Shown here: piece by piece, positions 43,478 to 52,651 of the stretch
Numbering within the stretch: position 1 is the first letter of the stretch
Layout: every line of letters begins with the position of its first letter
Assembly: GCA_963850605.1 (NCBI GenBank)
Contig: CAWKLX010000005.1
Coordinates: 434,001-498,000 of the forward strand
Source: BOG-908 sp963850605
GTDB lineage: Bacteria; Pseudomonadota; Alphaproteobacteria; Acetobacterales; Acetobacteraceae
Direction of reading: 5' to 3'
DNA length: 64,000 nt
Notes under the pieces: generated by a model
Told to the model about the DNA's origin: nothing
Databases searched by the model: none
The model's input: the letters and a program-made list of their open reading frames with translations, nothing else
Translations under genes and position numbers: made by a program

Positions 43478-46297
43478 TCAGTTACGTCCGGCAATGATAG
43501 AACTCTCCCCCAAAAACACCCCCGTCTCCCGCACTGCCTCCGCCAACCCCACCCGCCGCACCGCCACCCCCGCCGGCATCGCCGACAGAAGCCGGCTGGG
43601 CGTGCGCCGGTCCAGCAGCACGAACACGCCGCGATCCGTGGCTGTGCGTATGAGGCGGCCGAACGCCTGGCGCAGACGCAGCCGGGCGATCCGGTCGTCG
43701 TAGGCGGACGGGTTGCCGCCGGATAGATGAATGCGGCGTTCCCGATGAAGGATGTCGGGACGCGGCCAGGGCACCCGCTCGAACACGACAAGCCGAAGCG
43801 CGCGCCCAGGGATGTCCACGCCGTCGCGCATGGCGTCCGTGCCCAGCAGGCAGCTTTCTTCCTCGGTGCGGAACACGTCCACGAGCGTGGTGTTGTCCAT
43901 CGCGTCGACGTGCTGGGCGTAGAGCGGGATGCCGGCCGCTTCCAGCTCGGGGGCGATGCGGGCGTGGACGGCGCGGAGGCGGCTGATGGCGGTGAACAGG
44001 CCTAGCCCGCCGCCGCCCGCCGCCTGGAACAATTTCGAAAATGCCCCGGCCAGCCCGGGCAGGTCGGCGGCAAGGTCGGTCACGACGAAGGCGCGGGTCT
44101 GGCGGGCGTAGTCGAACGGGCTGCCGAAGGCGGCGCGTATGGCGGGCGAGGGCAGATGGGTGGCGCCGACGCGGGCCTCGGCCGCGTCCCAATCGGTTTC
44201 CACGTTGGTCTCATCCGCCACCGTCTCGTCGCGCAAGGTCGCCGAGGTGATCAGCAGGCCGTGGGCGGGGGCGACCAGGGTCAGCGCGAAAGGCTGGGTA
44301 GGGTCGAGGTGGTGGCGGCAGAAAGCGATGTCGCGGTCGAACCCTTCGCGGCGGTCGAGGCGCAGGAAAAAAACGTGGTTTGGCCGTTCGCCCGGTTCCG
44401 GTCTCGGTTCGGCAAGCGCGACCAGCATGGCTCGCCAGATGTTCAGTCGATCCAGCACGCGGCGGCGCAGGGATCGGCACGCGGCTTCGATGCGACCGCG
44501 GTCGGCGGGTTCGAGCGCGCCGGCATCTTCCTCGAGCCGATCCTCCAGCCGGTCGAGCAGGGTGCGGGCCGGCTCGGCCATGCGGGCCAGGGCGCGGGCC
44601 AGCGCAGGGGCTGCCTGTTCGACCGCCTGGGTGGGCGGGAACATGTCGCATTCCAGCGTGACGCGCGGACCGGGTGCGTCGTCGCCGGGAATGCGCGCCA
44701 GGATCTGGGCCCGGGCGGCGCTTAAGAAAGCCTCGAAAGGGTTGGCCTGGCCGGCTTGCAGGCCGCCGATTTCGGGACCGCTCTCGTCGGTCAGGCGGCT
44801 GGACCAGCCGGCGGAGGGCAGGGCGCGGGCGGCGTGCAACAGCGCGTCCAGCGGCGCTTCCAGCTTGGGGTGGCCCACCACCAGTTCGTCGATACGCCGT
44901 TTCAGCCCGCGTGCGCGTGATCGCCCGCCCTCCGCGCCCAGCAGCCAGCGGCGCAGTTCGGCCCCCTCGGCCCCCGACAATTCGCTCGCAAAGGCGCTGT
45001 CGGCGGCCTCGAAGACGTGGTGGCCTTCGTCGAACACGTAGCGGGTCGGCACCGTGTCGTCGTCCAGCCCCTGCCAGGCGGCCTGGGTCATGACCAGCGC
45101 ATGGTTGGCGACAACAAGCTGGGCGGTGCGGGCGCGCCGGACGGTGTGCTCGATGAAACACTTTTTGTAATGGCCGCAGGCGCCGTGGATGCACTCGCCG
45201 CGGCGGTCGGCCAGCGCGGCGGCCAAGGCGGGTGAGAAGATTTCGGGGAACCAGCCGGGCAGGTCGCCGCCGGCCAAGTCGCCATCAACCGTGGCGGCCA
45301 CCCAGCGGGCGATCAGGCCGAGCGGAATCAGGCGCGCGTCGGTGCCGGTGGCGAGCGCCTGATTGATCTGGTCTTCGAGGTTGAGCAGGCAAAGGTAGTT
45401 CTCGCGGCCCTTACGGATGACCACGCGGCGGCGCCGTTCGGCGGGGTCGGGGTGCAGGCGAGCCAGCTCCGCATCGATCTGCCGCTGCAGGAGTTTCGTG
45501 AAGGTACTGATCCAGACAGTGCCGCCATTCTGCTCGGCCCACAGGCTGGCCGGCGCGATGTAGCCCAGGGTTTTGCCGGTGCCGGTGCCTGCCTCGGCCA
45601 GCACCACATGCGGGTCGGCGCGGGCGTCGCGCGGCGCAAATGCGTGGGTGGCGGCGCTCGCATAGTCGGCCTGGCCGGGGCGTTGTTCGGCGTGGGGGCC
45701 GAGCAGGCTTGCCAGGCGGGTGCGGGCCTGCGCTGGGGCGACCGGGTGGGCGGAGGGGGGTGGTGTGGGCGCCTGCTCCTCCCACTCCGGCAGGCGGCGC
45801 CAGGGGCGGAACCCGTCCGCCGCTTCCTTGCCCGGCGGCGCCCCCGGCTCGGCCAGGGCGGCGAGCACGGCCTGTGCCCAGGGCCAGCCGGCGCGGCCCA
45901 TGCGGGTGGCTACGCCCGCGGCGCCAGCGTGGATCGGCAGGGCGCGGCCGGCCCGTAGGCGGTGCAGCAGCGTGTCGGCCATATCGGGCAGCAGGGCGGC
46001 CGCGCCTTCCAGTGTCGCGGGCGGGTCCATGTCCAGCGCCAGGGCCAGGCCGCGTGGTGTGGGGGTCGCAGGGCGTGCGGGAAGCACGAAGGCGTAGAGT
46101 TCCAGCAGGTCGAGCGAGGGGCCCGCGCTGCGCTCGCCCAGACGGCGGAAGGTCGCCGGCGCGTGCACCACGAGTGGGGGCGCCATGCGGCGCAGCGCGG
46201 CGGCCGCTTCGTCCGGGGGAAGGGACAAGAATTCGCCGTCAGAGGTCAGGATCGCCGTGCGGCCGGTGCCGGCCACCAAGGCGGGGGAGGGAGTCAT
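43478..46297 (-). CDS. DinG/XPD-family DNA helicase
   Basis: A 939-residue superfamily 2 helicase. Walker A is EAGTGTGKTLGYIAP (about 245-260), the DEAH-type box is VFDEGHHVFE, and four Cys for an Fe-S cluster lie between (ENYLC, RGEC, HGAC, KKC). The C-terminal helicase half ends with GTDAMRDGVDIPGRALRLVVFERVPWPRP and LRQAFGRLIRTATDRG. The first 200 residues are an alphaproteobacterial extension without a clear fold. It unwinds damaged or structured DNA such as R-loops and G4. It needs an Fe-S cluster, so its place next to suf is fitting but probably chance. Confidence 0.88.
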   Translation of the reverse strand: MTPSPALVAGTGRTAILTSDGEFLSLPPDEAAAALRRMAPPLVVHAPATFRRLGERSAGPSLDLLELYAFVLPARPATPTPRGLALALDMDPPATLEGAAALLPDMADTLLHRLRAGRALPIHAGAAGVATRMGRAGWPWAQAVLAALAEPGAPPGKEAADGFRPWRRLPEWEEQAPTPPPSAHPVAPAQARTRLASLLGPHAEQRPGQADYASAATHAFAPRDARADPHVVLAEAGTGTGKTLGYIAPASLWAEQNGGTVWISTFTKLLQRQIDAELARLHPDPAERRRRVVIRKGRENYLCLLNLEDQINQALATGTDARLIPLGLIARWVAATVDGDLAGGDLPGWFPEIFSPALAAALADRRGECIHGACGHYKKCFIEHTVRRARTAQLVVANHALVMTQAAWQGLDDDTVPTRYVFDEGHHVFEAADSAFASELSGAEGAELRRWLLGAEGGRSRARGLKRRIDELVVGHPKLEAPLDALLHAARALPSAGWSSRLTDESGPEIGGLQAGQANPFEAFLSAARAQILARIPGDDAPGPRVTLECDMFPPTQAVEQAAPALARALARMAEPARTLLDRLEDRLEEDAGALEPADRGRIEAACRSLRRRVLDRLNIWRAMLVALAEPRPEPGERPNHVFFLRLDRREGFDRDIAFCRHHLDPTQPFALTLVAPAHGLLITSATLRDETVADETNVETDWDAAEARVGATHLPSPAIRAAFGSPFDYARQTRAFVVTDLAADLPGLAGAFSKLFQAAGGGGLGLFTAISRLRAVHARIAPELEAAGIPLYAQHVDAMDNTTLVDVFRTEEESCLLGTDAMRDGVDIPGRALRLVVFERVPWPRPDILHRERRIHLSGGNPSAYDDRIARLRLRQAFGRLIRTATDRGVFVLLDRRTPSRLLSAMPAGVAVRRVGLAEAVRETGVFLGESSIIAGRN

Positions 46298-46454
46298 GTG
46301 GGCGAGAGGTGGGGCTGTAAGGTGGCGCGTGCCATAAGAAATTCCGTGTGGTGCCGGTGGACCCGAGCCGCGACAGGCTGACAGACATGGATGAGGATTT
46401 CGATATCGACCCCCATGCGGCCCGGGTTACCTGTTCCCACACGACAGGACGAGC

Positions 46455-46661
46455 TTGACGACAACGATGCGGAGTGGGGTTTTCGTGGCGTTTCGGGACA
46501 TGGGCGCGGGCGAGGACAAGGCGATCAAGGCGGCAGGCGCTTCGGCCAAACGCGACGACGATGTGGACTCCCTGCAGGCGGATGTCTTGTTGAAGAGGCG
46601 GATGCTGGGGTTCGTGTCAGCTTTGCGGAATGCCTTTGCGTTCAAGCTCTTCGCCCACTGA
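46455..46661 (+). CDS. Small membrane-associated hypothetical protein
   Basis: A 68-residue protein. The N-terminal 40 residues are hydrophilic and helical; the last 30 (VDSLQADVLLKRRMLGFVSALRNAFAFKLFAH) resemble the C-terminal coiled-coil plus membrane helix of small DUF1640-like proteins of alphaproteobacteria. The start is TTG at 46455 or ATG at 46467, and neither has an ideal ribosome-binding site. Function unknown. Confidence 0.4.
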   Translation: MTTTMRSGVFVAFRDMGAGEDKAIKAAGASAKRDDDVDSLQADVLLKRRMLGFVSALRNAFAFKLFAH

Positions 46662-46723
46662 GACGAGACTGGTCGCCGCGCGGCGATTTTGCGCGCGCCC
46701 GCCCGACCTTGTAGCCTGCGGCA

Positions 46724-48310
46724 ATGACGCCCGATGCCCCCCTTCCCAAAGCCTGGCCCTTCGAGGAGGCCGCCAAGATCGCGGCGCGCGCTGAGAAACA
46801 GGGCAAGCGGGAGGTGCTGTTCGAGACCGGCTATGGCCCTTCTGGCCTGCCGCATATCGGCACGTTCGGCGAGGTGGCGCGCACCTCCTGGGTCAGGCAC
46901 GCTTATACGGTGCTGACCGGCGCCCCCTCGCGGCTGCTGGCGTTTTCGGACGACATGGACGGGCTGCGCAAGGTTCCGGACAACGTGCCCAACAAGGACA
47001 GGCTGCGCGCCTACCTCAACCAGCCGCTGACGCGCATTCCTGATCCATTCGAAAAATTCGAGAGTTTCGGGCACCACAACAACGCCATGCTGCGCGGTTT
47101 TCTCGATCGTTTCGGCTTCCATTACGAGTTCGCCTCCGCTTCCGACTACTACGCCCAGGGCCGGTTCGATGCGGCGCTGCGGCGCGTGCTGGAGGCGTAT
47201 GACGAGATCGTGGCCGCCGTGCTCCCCACGCTGGGGCCGGAGCGGCGCGAGACGTACTCGCCCATCCTGCCGATCCATCCCGAGACGGGCGTGGTCGAAC
47301 AGGTGCGCCTGGACCGGGTGGATGCCGCTGCCGCTACGGTGTTCTGGACCGATGCGCGGGGAAAGAAATTCGAGACCTCGGTGCTGGGCGGCGCGGCCAA
47401 ATGCCAGTGGAAGGCGGATTGGGCGATGCGCTGGTTTGCCCTGGGCGTCGATTACGAGATGTCGGGCAAGGACCTCATCGATTCCGTAAAGCTGTCGAGC
47501 AAGCTGTGCATGGTGCTGGGCGCACTGCCGCCGATCGGTTACACCTATGAACTGTTTCTCGACGAGCGCGGCCAGAAGATCAGCAAGAGCCGCGGCAACG
47601 GCCTCTCGGTCGAGGAGTGGCTGCGGTATGCGCCACCCGAAAGTCTCAGCCAGTTCATGTATAACCAGCCGCACCGCGCGAAAAAACTGTTTTTTGATGT
47701 GATCCCGCGCGCCACCGACGAGTATATTGCAAACGTGGAACGGGCCAGGGTCGAGGCGGAGAGCGAGGAGGGATCGGCGGCGCTGATGGCCAATCCGGCC
47801 TGGCACGCCCATATGGGCCACATACCGGATGGCGCCGGCGCGCCGATCCCGTTCGGCATGCTGCTCAACCTGGCCAGCGTCATCAACGCCGAGACGGCCG
47901 ACATGCTGTGGGGCTTCGTCGGCCGCTATTTGCCGCGCGCCACGCCCCAGACCGAACCGTTTTTGGCGCGGCTGGTCGATCACGCGGTTCTGTATTTCCA
48001 GGATTTCGTGCGGCCGCGTAAGCAATTTCGCCCGGCCGATGCGGTGGAGCGGGCGGCGCTGGCCGATCTGGCGCAAACACTGCGCGCGCTAGACCCGGCA
48101 ACGCCGGCCGAGGCGATTCAGGACGAGGTGTATGCCGTGGGCAAGCGCCACCCGTTCCCGAGCCTGAAAAGCTGGTTCGGCTGCCTGTATCAGGTGCTGC
48201 TGGGCCAGGATGAAGGCCCGCGTTTCGGCGGTTTCGTGGCGCTCTACGGCACGGCAGAAACGGTGGCGCTGATCGAACGCCAGCTCGCCTCGGCCGCCGT
48301 CGAGGTGTGA
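46724..48310 (+). CDS. lysS: Lysyl-tRNA synthetase, class I
   Basis: A 528-residue class I LysRS (archaeal/alphaproteobacterial type), which charges tRNA-Lys. Motifs: HIGH-like GYGPSGLPHIGTFGEVAR and KMSKS-like QKISKSRGNG, with family-specific SDDMDGLRKVPDNVPN and YEMSGKDLIDS. Its stop overlaps the start of the mprF-like gene (TGATG). Confidence 0.95.
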   Translation: MTPDAPLPKAWPFEEAAKIAARAEKQGKREVLFETGYGPSGLPHIGTFGEVARTSWVRHAYTVLTGAPSRLLAFSDDMDGLRKVPDNVPNKDRLRAYLNQPLTRIPDPFEKFESFGHHNNAMLRGFLDRFGFHYEFASASDYYAQGRFDAALRRVLEAYDEIVAAVLPTLGPERRETYSPILPIHPETGVVEQVRLDRVDAAAATVFWTDARGKKFETSVLGGAAKCQWKADWAMRWFALGVDYEMSGKDLIDSVKLSSKLCMVLGALPPIGYTYELFLDERGQKISKSRGNGLSVEEWLRYAPPESLSQFMYNQPHRAKKLFFDVIPRATDEYIANVERARVEAESEEGSAALMANPAWHAHMGHIPDGAGAPIPFGMLLNLASVINAETADMLWGFVGRYLPRATPQTEPFLARLVDHAVLYFQDFVRPRKQFRPADAVERAALADLAQTLRALDPATPAEAIQDEVYAVGKRHPFPSLKSWFGCLYQVLLGQDEGPRFGGFVALYGTAETVALIERQLASAAVEV

Positions 48311-50323
48311 TGGTCTCCCCGCTCGCCAAGCGCGTTCTGCGGCACTTGCCGGCGGCCCTCGGCGTGGTGCTGCTGTTCGGCGCCGTGTTCGTGGTGCAGC
48401 GCGAATTCCGGCATTTGAACGTGCGCGACGTGGGCCATGCGCTGGCGGCCATCCCGCGCCGGGCGTTGTGGGAGGCGGCGGTTCTATCCGTGCTCTCCTA
48501 CGGGCTGCTGACTTTCTACGACAAGCTGGCGACCATCTATGCCGGCCACCATGTCAGTTTTGCGCGCACGGCCTTTGCGTCGTTCTGCGCCTATGCGCTG
48601 GCCCATAATCTTGGCTTTTCGGCCGTCTCGGGCGCGGCGGTGCGCTACCGGCTCTACGCCCATTGGGGTCTCTCGCCGGTGCAGATCGGCAAAGTGGTGG
48701 CGTTCTCCAGCCTGACATTCGGGCTGGGCGGCATGACCCTGGGCGGGCTGATCCTGTTCACCGAACCCTCCGCCGTGCCGTTGCTGGGGGAGACGCTGCC
48801 GCGCTGGCTTCTGTACGCCGCTGGCTTGGCGATGTGGGCGGTGGTCGGCACCTATGTCGTGCTCGCCAGCCTCTTTCCGGTCATCCACGTGCGCGGCCGA
48901 TTGGTAGAACTGCCGGGGTGGCGGATGGCTTTGGCCCAGGTGGGGCTGGCCACCGCCGACGTGTCGCTCACGGCGTCGATCTTTTATGTGCTGCTGCCGC
49001 ATGCGCATGGGTTGAGCTGGGCACGGTTTCTGGCCGTCTATCTCGGCTCCTACGCAGCGGGCCTGGCCTCGAACGTGCCGGGCGGGCTCGGCGTATTCGA
49101 CACGGCGATGCTGCTGGGGCTGGAAAGCACGCATCTGTCCAAACCGGTGATCCTGGGCGCGATCGCCGTCTTCCGACTATTCTATTACGTGGTGCCGCTG
49201 TTCGCGGCCGGCGCGCTGTTCGCCGGCAATGAGGTGCTGGTCAGCCGCCGGCAACTTTCGGGGCCGCTCGCGCCCGGACAGCCCCGGTGGAGCGAGCCGG
49301 ATTTCGCCGCCGCCGCCAGCACCGGCGGGGTTGCCATCTGCGGCGCCATGCTGCTGTCGATCGGCGTGCTCGACACGCACCCCGACTATTCCTGGATCGA
49401 CCCGGGCTTTTCCTCCTTCGCCGCCAGCGCCGGCCAGTACGTGCCCTCGCTGCTGGGCACCGCCTTGATGGTGCTGGCCGTCGGCCTGTCGCAACGCGTG
49501 ACACTCGCCTGGGGCGCGACCATCGCGGGCCTGCTGGCGGGCGCGGCCATCACCGCCCTGCAAGGCGAGCCGGTCTTCGTGCCGGCGATCCTGGTCATCG
49601 CGGCGCTGAGCATCGCGCCGTTTCGCGATGCCTATTACCGGCACGCCCGGCTGCTCAGCCACCCGATGCGCCCCGGCACGGTCGTCCCGGGTACTGGCGC
49701 TGCTGTTCAGCGTGGTCTGGCTGGCCAGTTTCGAGCCGCGCGTGCGCGAGCTCGCTCAATCGAGCTGGTGGGCGGTGGTGCTGTCGGGCGCCGCCCCGGC
49801 GCCCGTGCGGCTGGCGGTGCTGCTTGCCGTGCTGCTGGGCCTGGCGGCGCTGTGGGGCGTGATCCGGCCTGGCCGTGTGCGGTGCCTGGCGTGGAATGCG
49901 GCCGCTCGCCTGCGCTACGCGGCGCTCGGCGCGCTGCCGCCGGCCGAGGCGGATGGGCTGGTGATGGGCGAGGCGGCGCGTGCCGGCATTCCGTTTCGCC
50001 GCTTGCCAGGCGTGCTGCTCGGCCTGGGGGACCCGGCCGGTGCCGAAAGCGACCGTGTCAGCGCCGTGTGGCGCCTGCGTGACCTGGCCCAGCAGGAAGG
50101 GCGGGACGCGGCGGTCTGGCGGGCTGGCGCCGACCTGCTGAAAATCTATGGCGACCTCGGCATGACCGCCCTGCCGCTGGGCGCTGATGGCATGCCGCTG
50201 CCGGACGGCGAACCGCACGAGGGCGCGCGGCGTTTCCTGTGCTGCGTGATCGAGCGCGACCTGGGCGTGCTGCTGCCTTTGCTGCCTGCGCTTGGTCGGC
50301 GGCGTGCGCAGACCGTTATGTGA
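48310..50323 (+). CDS. MprF-like phosphatidylglycerol lysyltransferase/flippase (one frame break)
   Basis: A 670-residue protein after removing one base near 49679-49691 (CACGGTCG or CCCGGG). Residues 1-470 hold about 12 membrane helices of the UPF0104/MprF flippase type (SNVPGGLGVFDTAML, AHNLGFSAVSGAAVRYRLY). Residues about 470-670 hold the last membrane helices and the start of a DUF2156/lysyltransferase-like domain (LGDPAG, WRLRDLAQQEGRDAAVWRAG, YGDLGMTALPLGADG). The C-terminal domain is short, so transferase activity is uncertain. MprF makes and flips lysyl-PG using Lys-tRNA. Direct coupling to lysS supports that role. Confidence 0.75.
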
Positions 50324-50415
50324 CCGCTCCATTGTTTCGCCGCGCTGCAACTGCGAACGGCGGGTTTTGTTATCGCCGCATCACCGACCGACCACCTCCC
50401 GGAGCACCGATCCTC

Positions 50416-52545
50416 ATGGCCGCTACGCCGCGCAGCCGTTCCCGTTTGTCCGAGGGCTTGCCCTATCCCCTTGGTGCCACGTGGGACGGGCTGGGGGTGA
50501 ATTTCGCGCTATTCTCGGCGAACGCCACGAAGGTGGAGCTGTGCCTGTTCGACGATAGCGGCCAGACCGAAATCGAACGCATCGAGTTGCCGGAATTCAC
50601 CGACGAAGTGTGGCACGGCTACGTGCACAACGCGCGGCCGGGCACGATCTACGCCTATCGTGTGCACGGGCCGTACGCGCCTGAGGAAGGGCATCGGTTC
50701 AACCACAACAAGTTGCTACTTGACCCATATGCCCGCGCGCATGTGGGCGAGCTGTCCTGGCACCCGGATGTGTTCGGCTACACGATCGGCGCCGAAGGCG
50801 ATGATCTGACCTTCGATGAGCGTGACAGCGCGCCGTATATGCCGAAATGCCGGGTGGTCGATCCGGCGTTTACCTGGGGGCGTGCCAAGAAGCCCCACGT
50901 GCCGTGGGAGCGCACGATTTTCTACGAAACCCATGTGCGCGGCTACACCAAACTGCATCCCGCGGTGCCGGAGGAGATGCGCGGTACATTCGCCGGCCTG
51001 GCCGTCAAGGAAGTGGTGGACTACATCCGCTCTCTCGGTGTCACATCGGTCGAGCTTCTCCCCGTTCATACCTTCATCAACGACGATTATCTGCTGGACA
51101 AAGGGCTGACCAATTTTTGGGGTTACAACACGATCGGGTTTTTCGCCCCCGATCCGCGTTACGCCCGCAACCCGGCCTTCGCCTTCGCGGAATTCAAGGA
51201 GATGGTGGCACGGCTGCACGATGCCGGCCTCGAGGTCATTCTGGATGTGGTTTATAACCACACCGCGGAAGGCAACGAGCGCGGCCCCACCCTCAGCTTC
51301 AAAGGGATCGACAACGCCAGCTACTACCGTCTGATGCCGGACAAGCCGCGCTACTACATCAATGACACGGGCACGGGCAATACGGTCAATTTGAGCCATC
51401 CACGCGTCATCCAGATGGTCACCGACAGTCTGCGTTACTGGGCGTGCGAAATGCAGGTCGATGGATTCCGTTTCGATCTTGGGACCATTTTAGCACGCGA
51501 GCCGCACGGGTTCGACGAGCAAAGCGGTTTTCTAAAGGCGTGCGGGCAGGATCCTGTGCTCAGCGGCGTAAAACTGATTGCAGAGCCATGGGATTGTGGT
51601 CCGGGCGGCTACCAGGTGGGCGGCTTCCCCCCGGGCTGGGCCGAGTGGAACGACAAGTTTCGGGACACTGTGCGTGATTTCTGGAAGGGTGACGTGCCGC
51701 CGAAAGGGTTGGCACCGCGGCTGTGCGCCTCGTCCGACGCGTTCAACCGGCGTGGCCGCAAGCCCTGGGCCAGCGTGAATTTTCTGACTGCGCATGACGG
51801 ATTCACGCTCAACGACGTGGTCAGCTACAACGAGAAGCACAACGACGCCAACGGTGAAGGCAACCGCGACGGCACCGACAGCAACCGCAGCTGGAACCAT
51901 GGCGCCGAAGGTCCAACCGACGACGAAGCGATCTGCGAGATGCGCAATCGCCAGATGCGCAACATGATGGCAACCCTGCTGCTGAGCCAGGGCACGCCGA
52001 TGATCCTCGCCGGCGATGAATTCGCGCGCACTCAGAACGGCAATAACAACGCGTATTGCCAGGATAACGAGGTGTCCTGGGTGAACTGGGACATCGGCGA
52101 GAAGGGCGCCACCATGATCAGCTTCGTGCGCAAGCTGACCGGCCTGCGCCACGACTACCCGATCCTGCGCCGCGGCCGTTTCATGACCGGCGAGATGAAC
52201 GAGGATCTGGGCGTACGCGACGTCACCTGGATCAATGCCTCAGGCCAGGAGATGTCGCCGTCTGATTGGGATGACGGCAACATGCGCTGCTTCGGCATGT
52301 TGATGGACGGTCGCGCGCAAGCCACCGGCATACGTCGCCGCGGCTCGGCGGCCACGATGCTGATGGTGTGCAACGCGTATCATGACCTGGTCAGCTTCAT
52401 CCTGCCGGACAGCCCGGAAGGAAAACACTGGCGGCTGCTGTTCGACACGAACTTGCCGGATGATGTGAGGGAGGAAGCTTTTGATATTGGTGACCGGTAT
52501 GACGTGACGGGGCGGAGCTGTTTGCTGTTTGGGTTGAATGCATAA
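50416..52545 (+). CDS. glgX: Glycogen debranching enzyme
   Basis: A 709-residue GH13 enzyme of the GlgX/isoamylase type. The N-terminal CBM48 has GATWDGLGVNFALFSANATKVELCLFD. The catalytic domain shows VDYIRSLGVTSVELLPVH, LDVVYNHTAEG, VDGFRFDLGTIL (nucleophile Asp), LIAEPWDCGPGGYQVGGFP (acid Glu) and FLTAHDGFTLNDVVSYN. It hydrolyses alpha-1,6 branches of phosphorylase-limited glycogen. No other glg gene is adjacent. ATG at 50416 has GGAG upstream. Confidence 0.95.
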   Translation: MAATPRSRSRLSEGLPYPLGATWDGLGVNFALFSANATKVELCLFDDSGQTEIERIELPEFTDEVWHGYVHNARPGTIYAYRVHGPYAPEEGHRFNHNKLLLDPYARAHVGELSWHPDVFGYTIGAEGDDLTFDERDSAPYMPKCRVVDPAFTWGRAKKPHVPWERTIFYETHVRGYTKLHPAVPEEMRGTFAGLAVKEVVDYIRSLGVTSVELLPVHTFINDDYLLDKGLTNFWGYNTIGFFAPDPRYARNPAFAFAEFKEMVARLHDAGLEVILDVVYNHTAEGNERGPTLSFKGIDNASYYRLMPDKPRYYINDTGTGNTVNLSHPRVIQMVTDSLRYWACEMQVDGFRFDLGTILAREPHGFDEQSGFLKACGQDPVLSGVKLIAEPWDCGPGGYQVGGFPPGWAEWNDKFRDTVRDFWKGDVPPKGLAPRLCASSDAFNRRGRKPWASVNFLTAHDGFTLNDVVSYNEKHNDANGEGNRDGTDSNRSWNHGAEGPTDDEAICEMRNRQMRNMMATLLLSQGTPMILAGDEFARTQNGNNNAYCQDNEVSWVNWDIGEKGATMISFVRKLTGLRHDYPILRRGRFMTGEMNEDLGVRDVTWINASGQEMSPSDWDDGNMRCFGMLMDGRAQATGIRRRGSAATMLMVCNAYHDLVSFILPDSPEGKHWRLLFDTNLPDDVREEAFDIGDRYDVTGRSCLLFGLNA

Positions 52546-52546
52546 G

Positions 52547-52585
52547 GAAGACTTCTTTCTTGAAAGAAAGAAGCAAAGAACTTTT
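52547..52585. repeat. Pyrimidine/purine palindromic repeat R2, copy D
   Basis: GAAGACTTCTTTCTTGAAAG followed by AAAGAAGCAAAGAACTTTT is a short R2 copy just after the glgX stop, between convergent glgX and kup. It is probably a terminator. Confidence 0.7.
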
Positions 52586-52620
52586 CTGGGCTGTCGCGGA
52601 CTCGGCAGGCAAAGGCTTTT

Positions 52621-52643
52621 GGTCCCCCTTTTAAAAAAGGACC
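52621..52643 (-). terminator. Terminator hairpin for kup
   Basis: GGTCC..CCTTTT-AA-AAAAGG..GGACC forms a hairpin with internal T/A runs, 9 bp past the kup stop. Together with R2 copy D it separates the convergent genes. Confidence 0.6.
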
Positions 52644-52651
52644 GCTTGATT

